59,349 nt of DNA from an uncultured Christensenellaceae bacterium. Its GTDB lineage: Bacteria > Bacillota > Clostridia > Christensenellales > UBA1242. The stretch is from assembly GCA_910587225.1 (NCBI GenBank), contig CAJULT010000004.1, positions 1 to 59,349 on the forward strand, written 5' to 3'. The notes beneath the pieces were generated by a model. The model was given only the letters and a program-made list of their open reading frames with translations, was not told the origin of the DNA and did not search any database. Both the position numbers and the translations under genes were made by a program. Positions 53,553 through 59,349 of the stretch are shown piece after piece (position 1 is the stretch's first letter; each line of letters begins with the position of its first letter).

Positions 53553-54392
53553 CTAAAATTTTGGAATAAAGCAGTCGCTTGCACTTGTTATATCTTGGAA
53601 ATATCCGTTGTCAAGTCCTATTCTTTCAGCGTGGGCTAAAACTGTTTTTAGTTCAAGCGGTGTTATCTTACGGCTGAACTCGCCTCTGCCAGTAGGTGTA
53701 AATTGACTCATTATACTTACGCAAGGCTGCTTAAAATTCTCCTTTATAAAATTTAGCAGCTTGATACTATCTTTTACCTGTCCGGGCAAAATAAGGTGAC
53801 GTATAAGCACGCCTGATACAAGCTTACCCTCTTCAAATTTGTTTGGCTTAAGTGAGGACATAAGCTTAATTGCTTTTCCTGCCACCTCAAAATAATCTTT
53901 TGCGCCCGCTACCCTCAATGACAAATTAGGGTCGTAAAATTTAAGGTCAACTAAAAATATATCAACATGCGGAGCAATTAATTTTATCACCTCTTCGCTT
54001 TCATAACCATTACTATTCCAAACTACCTTAACTTTCGGTTTAACAAGTTTCATAGCTTGGATTATTTGCATTGAAAAGTGGGAGGGCGTCACAAGGTCAA
54101 TGCTCTCGTAGTTATTTAAATTGTAACTTTCTAAAAGCCTCGCAAACTCACTCACCGAATAGGACTGGCCTTTGCCTATATGCGAAATTTCGTAATTTTG
54201 GCAAAACTGGCAACGAAGATTGCAGCCCGAAAAAAAGATGGCAAGTGCGCCTTTATCTCCACTCACACAAGGCTCTTCCCATTTAAAGTTTTCAATAATT
54301 TTAGCTATGCGAATGTCTTGCCCTTCTCTGCAAAAACCCGTTTGCATAGTTCTATCGACATTACATTTTCGCGGACAACTATTGCATTTCAT
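53553..54392 (-). CDS. Radical-SAM protein of the PflA-like activase type
   Basis: 279 aa. The core motif CxxxCxxC (CNLRCQFC, Cys57, 61, 64) binds the SAM-coordinating [4Fe-4S] cluster. An N-terminal CNSCPRKC ... FC group (Cys3, 6, 10, 21) is the extra Cys region typical of stand-alone PflA-like activating enzymes. Later motifs (VVWNSNGYES, DIFLVDLKFYDP, RHLILPGQ) fit this family. No glycyl-radical enzyme is beside it, so its substrate is unclear. The chosen ATG at 54390-54392 has no Shine-Dalgarno sequence and lies 6 nt after a TATAAT, suggesting a leaderless mRNA. Confidence 0.9.
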   Translation of the reverse strand: MKCNSCPRKCNVDRTMQTGFCREGQDIRIAKIIENFKWEEPCVSGDKGALAIFFSGCNLRCQFCQNYEISHIGKGQSYSVSEFARLLESYNLNNYESIDLVTPSHFSMQIIQAMKLVKPKVKVVWNSNGYESEEVIKLIAPHVDIFLVDLKFYDPNLSLRVAGAKDYFEVAGKAIKLMSSLKPNKFEEGKLVSGVLIRHLILPGQVKDSIKLLNFIKENFKQPCVSIMSQFTPTGRGEFSRKITPLELKTVLAHAERIGLDNGYFQDITSASDCFIPKF

Positions 54393-54398
54393 GCTAGC

Positions 54399-54426
54399 AT
54401 TATACCACATCTATAACTATTTTCAA
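54399..54426 (-). promoter_or_regulatory. Promoter of the radical-SAM gene with leaderless geometry
   Basis: On the minus strand TTGAAA (54421-54426), a 16-bp spacer and an extended -10 TGGTATAAT (TATAAT at 54399-54404). Six nt remain before the ATG. Confidence 0.75.
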
Positions 54427-54455
54427 AAATTATCCCAAATTTTTTCATTTTTTCA

Positions 54456-54484
54456 TTGACATAAATATCAAAATTATATATAAT
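54456..54484 (+). promoter_or_regulatory. Consensus promoter of tRNA-Met
   Basis: TTGACA at 54456-54461, a 17-bp spacer and TATAAT at 54479-54484, ending 10 bp before the tRNA. Confidence 0.88.
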
Positions 54485-54494
54485 TTAAAAGCAT

Positions 54495-54571
54495 GGCAGC
54501 ATAGCTCAGCTGGCTAGAGCGCATGATTCATACTCATGAGGTCACTGGTTCGATCCCAGTTGCTGCTACCA
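54495..54571 (+). tRNA. tRNA-Met (elongator), anticodon CAT
   Basis: Acceptor GGCAGCA pairs with TGCTGCT (G1-U72 wobble), with A73 and an encoded CCA. The anticodon stem CATGA/TCATG encloses TTCATAC, giving CAT. The G1-U72 pair, unlike the C1-A72 mismatch of initiators, and close likeness to Bacillus elongator tRNA-Met argue for the elongator. An Ile2 tRNA (the TilS substrate) cannot be fully excluded. Confidence 0.9.
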
Positions 54572-54576
54572 AACTT

Positions 54577-54602
54577 CCCAACCCTTGCGGTTGGGCTTTT
54601 TA
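54577..54602 (+). terminator. Terminator of tRNA-Met
   Basis: CCCAACC-CTTGC-GGTTGGG followed by CTTTTTATT. Confidence 0.85.
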
Positions 54603-54688
54603 TTGCAAAGAGTAAGAAAAGAAGAACTTGTTCGATTTTTATTTGGAAAAATGATGACTTTTGTCTAAAATATAGGAAGGAGTTAAAC

Positions 54689-55708
54689 ATGAGTAAAATT
54701 ATAACTAACAAGTATGCACGCATCGCATTTCAAATTTTGCTATTGGCGGTAGGATCAGCTATCATTTGTCTTGGCTATAACTGCTTCTATACACCGCATG
54801 ATTTTACACCAAGCGGGTTCTCTGGACTTGCAACTATATTTTCGGTTCTTTTGTCGCGCGTTGGAATTAATATAGGATCGTCCATTATTTACCTTGGTCT
54901 TAACGTGATTCTTGTAATACTAGCCTTTATCTTCTTTGGTTGGAAGTTTGCGATTATGACACTTATGGGTATCGGTATCTTCACGTTATGCCTTGAATAT
55001 GTGTATATCCCAGCTCTTGTACCAGCAGATCCGACAATTTCAGCCTTGGTTGGAGGCGCTATTGTAGGCGTCGGCGGAGGAATTATTTTTAGAAGCGGCG
55101 GCTGCACTGGTGGTAGTGATGTAGTAGTTTTGCTTTTAAATAAGTATTTCCCAAATATTAAAACAGGTCAGTGTTCCATGATAATCAACCTTGTTGTAAT
55201 TGTGCTTAGCGTAATTACTTTCGGTATCAACTGCGCCTTCTACACAATTGTAGCAATCTTCATTGCGGGCAAAATGATGGACACAATACTTAACGGTTCA
55301 AAAGGTGTACGTGCCTTCTATATCATCTGCGACAAAGAAGAAGCTGTTGCCGAAAAGATTTTACAGACCTTTAACCGCGGCGTAACAAAACTCAATGCGG
55401 AAGGAGCTTTTTCACATAAGCAAAAAACTATGCTCCTCTGCCTTGTAACTAATGAACAAGCAAGAAGAATGAAATTGATAGTTCATGAAGCCGACCCAAA
55501 TAGTTTTATGTTCTCTACTAGCGTGAGAGAGGCTATGGGCGAAACAATGTTTATCCGCGAAGTTTCTCAGCGTAAACACCAGCTACTCAACGCACAAATC
55601 GATCTTAAAACCGAAAACAAATTTGCTCATGCAAAGCAAACTAGACTTTCCAAAAGAAACAAACTCAAATATGTAAAACCGCATAAAAAGCACCTTTCTA
55701 AAGCTTAA
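54689..55708 (+). CDS. YitT-family (DUF161/DUF2179) membrane protein
   Basis: 339 aa. Five or six membrane helices cover about 12-195, with the family phrase YTPHDFTPSGFSGLATI and a GGIIFRSGGCTGGSD loop. A soluble C-terminal DUF2179-type domain (about 200-285, FNRGVTKLNAEGAFSHKQK) and a basic tail follow. I start at ATG 54689, with GGAAGGAG upstream; the longer open frame crosses the tRNA-Met and is not real. YitT proteins are common in Bacillota and are proposed transporters, but no substrate is established. It ends with a terminator. Confidence 0.92.
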   Translation: MSKIITNKYARIAFQILLLAVGSAIICLGYNCFYTPHDFTPSGFSGLATIFSVLLSRVGINIGSSIIYLGLNVILVILAFIFFGWKFAIMTLMGIGIFTLCLEYVYIPALVPADPTISALVGGAIVGVGGGIIFRSGGCTGGSDVVVLLLNKYFPNIKTGQCSMIINLVVIVLSVITFGINCAFYTIVAIFIAGKMMDTILNGSKGVRAFYIICDKEEAVAEKILQTFNRGVTKLNAEGAFSHKQKTMLLCLVTNEQARRMKLIVHEADPNSFMFSTSVREAMGETMFIREVSQRKHQLLNAQIDLKTENKFAHAKQTRLSKRNKLKYVKPHKKHLSKA

Positions 55709-55710
55709 TA

Positions 55711-55738
55711 AAAAAAGCACACTTCAAGTGTGTTTTTT
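55711..55738. terminator. Bidirectional terminator between yitT-type gene and spo0A region
   Basis: CACACTT-C-AAGTGTG with A and T runs on either side. On the plus strand it ends the YitT gene; on the minus strand it would end a transcript coming through spo0A and the structured region. Confidence 0.85.
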
Positions 55739-55740
55739 AA

Positions 55741-55880
55741 TTCCCATATTTCCTAAGCTCGCGTAGAAGCAAGATTTTTAAGGCTCGTCGAATGCGACTA
55801 GGCAGGAGTTTAGTAAAAGCTAAATGACTGTTTTGAGCCGCCCGCCAGTGAACGCAGAAATGCGCCGCTTATATGTGGAA
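55741..55880. ncRNA. Candidate structured RNA element next to spo0A
   Basis: The whole 140-nt gap folds by eye. An outer stem is TTCCCATAT (55741-55749) with ATATG(T)GGAA (55871-55880). A second helix is AAGC/GCTT plus GCG/CGC. Inside are GGCTC/GAGCC enclosing GTCG-AATG-CGAC and TTTAG-TAAAAG-CTAAA hairpins, and a CGCA-GAAA-TGCG hairpin with a GNRA loop. The strand is not certain. Read on the minus strand it would be the 3' end of the spo0A transcript followed by a terminator. It could be an RNA gene, a cis element or a dispersed repeat. No known family recognised. Confidence 0.5.
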
Positions 55881-55881
55881 A

Positions 55882-56619
55882 TTAGCCTTCCATTAGCATT
55901 TTGTCAGCTATTAGCGCTATCAACTCGCCATTAGTAGGCTTTTCATTTGAATTGTAAATTTTAAGTCCGAAAAGAGAATTAATGTTTTCAATCTTACCTC
56001 TATTCCATGCTACTTCAATGGCATGACGCATGCCACGCTCAACCTTGCTTGAAGAAGTATCAAAGCGCTCTGCTATGGTTGGATAAAGTTTTTTGGTAAT
56101 AGAGCCGATGATTTCGGGTTCTTCTACCGCAAGCTTAACAGCCTCTCTTAGAAACTGATAACCTTTAATATGAGCAGGAATTCCGATAGAAATGAAAATA
56201 TTTGAAATTTTTTCTTCCAACTGCTTTTCGCCTTTATCTAAGGCTTTGTCAGTTTGGGTGAGAAGGTCACGCATACGCTGGTCAAGATTTTCAGGTATAA
56301 TAGGTTTAACCATAAAATAGCTAGCCCCTTCCTTGATTGCTTTTGAAACAAAACCACTATGAGATAGGTGTGAAACGAAGATAACCTTAGGCATAGAAGC
56401 TTTCATCTCTTTTTTGAGAGTTTCTAAAACCATAAAGCCGTCCATACCTGAAAGCATAACTTCCATCACAAGAAAATCAGGCTTTAACATTTTTACGTCT
56501 TTGATGACGCCAGCGCCGTCTGTCGAGCGCCCTACCAGACTATATTTCTCACTTGCGGTGAAATAGCTTGCAAGCGTTTCATCTTCTGCGTCCGCCAAAT
56601 AAACCTTTTGTTTTTCCAT
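55882..56619 (-). CDS. spo0A: Spo0A sporulation master regulator with an altered receiver domain
   Basis: 245 aa. The C-terminal Spo0A DNA-binding domain (about 135-245) is well conserved: LYPTIAERFDTSSSKVERGMRHAIEVAWNRGK, broken across the recognition helices, and a KPTNGELIALIADK end. The receiver (1-120) keeps Asp10, Ser83 and Lys105 (FMVKPI), but the phosphoacceptor position is Glu53 (FLVMEVMLSGMDG; usually Asp), and the acidic partner next to Asp10 is Ala11. Phosphorelay control as in Bacillus is thus unlikely to be standard; Glu could mimic phosphorylation. The ATG 56617-56619 has AAAGGAGAG upstream. The single-gene unit has an extended -10 (TGATATAGT) ahead of it. Confidence 0.93.
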   Translation of the reverse strand: MEKQKVYLADAEDETLASYFTASEKYSLVGRSTDGAGVIKDVKMLKPDFLVMEVMLSGMDGFMVLETLKKEMKASMPKVIFVSHLSHSGFVSKAIKEGASYFMVKPIIPENLDQRMRDLLTQTDKALDKGEKQLEEKISNIFISIGIPAHIKGYQFLREAVKLAVEEPEIIGSITKKLYPTIAERFDTSSSKVERGMRHAIEVAWNRGKIENINSLFGLKIYNSNEKPTNGELIALIADKMLMEG

Positions 56620-56676
56620 ATTTTCTCTCCTTTTATTTTTTTCAACGAACAATCTAACTATATCACAAATTTCAAC

Positions 56677-56721
56677 CAAAAAAAATCATAATAGCGGTGT
56701 CGTAACCGAATATTATGATTT
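56677..56721 (-). terminator. Terminator of the InlB/GLUG protein gene
   Basis: AATCATAATA (56684-56693) pairs with TATTATGATT (56711-56720), with CGGT/ACCG inside, and on the minus strand is followed by a run of Ts. Confidence 0.85.
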
Positions 56722-56756
56722 TATTTGTCGAGTATTGTCATGTCAATTTTACTTGC

Positions 56757-59288
56757 TTAACTCACCCCTTCAAAGCCCATTTCCACGAGGTAATTATAAA
56801 CATTTTCGCTGCCACTTTGACCGCCAACTGCAAATAATCCGCTAGGCATTGGCATGCCGTCATTTAGGTATTGATCATAAGTAAAATCGCCAAAACTTTG
56901 GGCGTTGCCTAACATCTTCTTTCCTTCTAATTCAGTCTCTGAATAAACTCCTGTCATAGATTCTACTAAGCCTCCACTTCCATTGACCGATTTACAGTTC
57001 GCACCACTTATGCCATAGGCTGCACAAGCAGTTAAACGCCCCGTAGTCAAAGTATCTCCAATGAAGGCACCACAATAGTCCCCGTCTAAAGCGCTGTTTT
57101 TAACTAAACATCCGCTGATAATCACATTAGGCGCAGCAGCTCGACCTACCAAACCACCAACAAATCTTCCATTTAAATTTGCATATGACACGATACAATT
57201 TTTAATTTCACTGTTAGTTGTAGTTCCGCCCATTATTGCTCCTACATTTGTATACATATCAATAGTAACATGTTCAAGAATTATATTTGAAACATACAAC
57301 GCCTGTCCGAACAGGCCGGCACAATTATAGTTCCCCTCAGTGATCCTGAGATTTGAAATCTTATAATAGCTGCCATCAAAATTTCCCATAAATGTGCTTC
57401 GAATATTTAGAATATTTATCGGAACCCATTGGTGAGCGTTTAAATCTATGTTTGCTCCAAGTTTAAAATATACACCTTCAAAAGCGCTAGTCTGACTATC
57501 AAGAGATAACTTTCCAAGCTGCCCTGCTGTTTTAATAATATATGGGTCTTGCTGCGTTCCTGTGCCGCTTGCGTAACTTGACGCGACATATTCAGAATCT
57601 GTCCATGCTTTTTCCTGCCAGTTGGCAGTAAGTGTCACTGAGTCATTATTCGTCGGCGTAATGCTTTTAAAATATACTAGACCAATTCCGTTCACACATT
57701 TTGTTGTAGACGATGAAATTGAGGTTGTAGGAGCGTTTGTTGTCCCCCACAGCGCTGTAGCAGGATTAAGCCCTTCTGTCACAGTCCAACCTGTAAAGTT
57801 ATAACCTGTCCTTGTTGGTGACGAAACTGAAATAACGGTGGTGTAATTTTTACTTCCCAAACTTGTAGAACTTGTGCTACCGTTGTATGTCCCGCCATTT
57901 GGATTTACTGTAACTGTATATTTGTTTTCAGTCCAACGAGCGTAAAGAGTTGTAAAATTAGAGCCCGCAATGGCCTTATGCCATACTCTTGCACTCGCAC
58001 CCGTTGAGGTATAATACTGCGTTCCGCCACTTGTGGCACTTGTATCGAAATAACCTTGGAAGGTGTAGCCTGTCCGCGAAGGTTTTGTTATGGCTGGCAT
58101 TTCACTATCGTAGGTTGCGTCTATACGGGTTGTTCCGCCGCTGCCACCGTTTTGCTCTAACTTGACAATTGTAGTTTTCGCAGTCCAGTTGGCAGTAAGC
58201 GTTGAATTGTTAACTACTGAAACGGTATTATATGTTTTGTTATATGTCGATGAACCACTTGTCACGCTGTAACCACTGAAATTATAGCCCGTTTTGGATG
58301 GATACAATAAAGGCACACTAGATCCAATAGAGTAAGTATATGTAATACTTGAAGTTGTCCAACTATTTGCTGGCACAACCCAAAAATCACTTGAAAACTC
58401 CCCCGAAACACTTTCTAATGAGTAAATACCAAAATAATATGTGCCAGTTGCGTAGGCTGTAAATGGTAACCACTCACCATAATCCTCAAATTCCAAACTG
58501 CCTTCATCATCTGCCTGACCAAAATCTGGATCGGTACTATATAGTACGCCAATATTGTATGCTCCTCCAATAGCATGAAGTAAATACTCCTCGCCAGCAG
58601 TTAAGTCTGCTGAAAACTGCGTTGGCGCAAAGCTACCTTCATCAGCTTGAACATACATATTCCCTTCACTTGCCACATAACTGATCGTCATGCCCGCGCC
58701 ACTATCGCCTACCCAGTCTTTATCAATCCCTTGAAGCACATTTCTATAATGCCTTCCCCCATTTGGATTTACTGTAATGTCGCTAGTTAAAGCATCCAAA
58801 ACTAGATACACATTGACTTTCACATTGCCCATATATGAAATTGCGCTATCAATAACCCCAATTGAAAATGAGGGTAATGTTCTCTTACTAGATACCGTGC
58901 CCTCACTTCCTAGGCTAATAATTGAATATGTTGCATAAGACTCGTTAAGGTTTATAGCATAACCTTCTGGCGCTACTCCGTCCAAATTCACAGTTATCGT
59001 ACATCTATGCAAGTATCCATCAATTGTCTGCTGATGTGTTCCGCCGCAAACATCACTTCGAGTTAATGTAGGATTAGTAGCCACGGTCGCACTTCCTCCC
59101 GATGAATAAGTTGCACTGACCGTTCCCAAAGTAGACATCCATTTGCAACCAATCGCACCGTTCACATCTTCTGAAATTTCATCTTTTTGTTGTGTGTTAA
59201 ATATTTCACTTGACGACAAAAAATATGCGCCACCCGCCATTATGCTTAAACAAAAAATCAGCGCTAATGTTTTTAAAACTTTTTTCAT
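56757..59288 (-). CDS. Secreted/anchored surface protein with InlB-type B repeats and GLUG motifs (843 aa)
   Basis: An N-terminal membrane segment or signal at about 8-26 is followed by a beta-rich region to about 180, and a PPC-like beta domain at about 215-305 (ADLTAGEEYLLHAIGG). Three InlB B-repeat-like (Listeria-Bacteroides) units lie at about 320-560, each with the TRTGYxFxG ... LTANW or LYARW frame. A GLUG block at about 650-760 (AGLFGQ, GGLVGR, CGAFIGD) comes near the end. No LPxTG motif or C-terminal membrane helix, so it stays attached by the N-terminal helix if uncleaved, or is released. AAGGAGG precedes the ATG. It shares the GLUG type with the giant lipoprotein 14 kb away. Confidence 0.9.
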   Translation of the reverse strand: MKKVLKTLALIFCLSIMAGGAYFLSSSEIFNTQQKDEISEDVNGAIGCKWMSTLGTVSATYSSGGSATVATNPTLTRSDVCGGTHQQTIDGYLHRCTITVNLDGVAPEGYAINLNESYATYSIISLGSEGTVSSKRTLPSFSIGVIDSAISYMGNVKVNVYLVLDALTSDITVNPNGGRHYRNVLQGIDKDWVGDSGAGMTISYVASEGNMYVQADEGSFAPTQFSADLTAGEEYLLHAIGGAYNIGVLYSTDPDFGQADDEGSLEFEDYGEWLPFTAYATGTYYFGIYSLESVSGEFSSDFWVVPANSWTTSSITYTYSIGSSVPLLYPSKTGYNFSGYSVTSGSSTYNKTYNTVSVVNNSTLTANWTAKTTIVKLEQNGGSGGTTRIDATYDSEMPAITKPSRTGYTFQGYFDTSATSGGTQYYTSTGASARVWHKAIAGSNFTTLYARWTENKYTVTVNPNGGTYNGSTSSTSLGSKNYTTVISVSSPTRTGYNFTGWTVTEGLNPATALWGTTNAPTTSISSSTTKCVNGIGLVYFKSITPTNNDSVTLTANWQEKAWTDSEYVASSYASGTGTQQDPYIIKTAGQLGKLSLDSQTSAFEGVYFKLGANIDLNAHQWVPINILNIRSTFMGNFDGSYYKISNLRITEGNYNCAGLFGQALYVSNIILEHVTIDMYTNVGAIMGGTTTNSEIKNCIVSYANLNGRFVGGLVGRAAAPNVIISGCLVKNSALDGDYCGAFIGDTLTTGRLTACAAYGISGANCKSVNGSGGLVESMTGVYSETELEGKKMLGNAQSFGDFTYDQYLNDGMPMPSGLFAVGGQSGSENVYNYLVEMGFEGVS

Positions 59289-59349
59289 TACGCCTCCTTA
59301 ATTTAACTCTAATTTCTTACTTTCAATTTTTATTTTAGCAAATCCCTCC

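Noticed and set aside
54536..54688. N-terminal extension of the YitT protein across tRNA-Met
   Set aside because: It would translate the tRNA gene. The ATG at 54689 has a strong RBS and matches the family start.

Overview
This is a low-GC chromosomal window from an endospore-forming member of the Bacillota, most likely an uncultured clostridial lineage. The main support is the sporulation genes spoIIE, cwlD and spo0A. YycJ/WalJ next to an HtrA-like protease, tRNA-Leu and tRNA-Met genes with encoded CCA ends, and SD-rich starts with sigma-A-type promoters fit the same picture. Nothing in the window fixes the species.

Layout. 1-1.5 kb: the start of engB and two unknown genes. 1.6-1.86 kb: a broken tRNA-Leu-like copy followed by an intact tRNA-Leu(CAG). 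1.85-6.99 kb: a small integrative element. Its large serine recombinase reads antisense through the tRNA, and it carries a TetR regulator, an Acg-type nitroreductase-like protein, a zinc ribbon, a sigma-like protein, small ORFs and several strong inverted repeats. 7-14.7 kb: small unknown genes, a SecB-like chaperone, lemA, tilS, an XRE regulator, yycJ/walJ-htrA and a 534-aa unknown. 14.7-24 kb: metG, a 28-aa membrane peptide, uvrA, uvrB, two related winged-helix/membrane proteins and radC. 24.1-43.1 kb: one uninterrupted 6,333-codon gene for a giant surface lipoprotein, about a third of the window. 43.4-50.6 kb: a ttcA-like gene, tRNA-Leu(TAG), a lipase-like hydrolase, a DUF421 protein, spoIIE, gmk and cwlD. 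50.7-59.3 kb: unknown surface or fibre-like proteins, a radical-SAM enzyme, tRNA-Met, a YitT protein, a structured intergenic region, spo0A and a second InlB/GLUG-repeat surface protein.

Points that stand out. (1) The Spo0A receiver has Glu at the phosphoacceptor position and Ala at one acidic-pocket position, while its DNA-binding domain looks intact. (2) The giant lipoprotein has a consensus sigma-A promoter and a second GLUG protein lies about 14 kb away. (3) At least four genes have a -10 hexamer exactly 6 nt before the ATG and no Shine-Dalgarno sequence, the geometry expected of leaderless transcripts. (4) The recombinase borrows its C-terminus from the host tRNA-Leu locus. (5) There is a candidate folded RNA beside spo0A and an RBS-sequestering hairpin before a fibre-like coiled-coil gene.

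All functional calls rest on motif recognition by eye. No database search or folding program was run.
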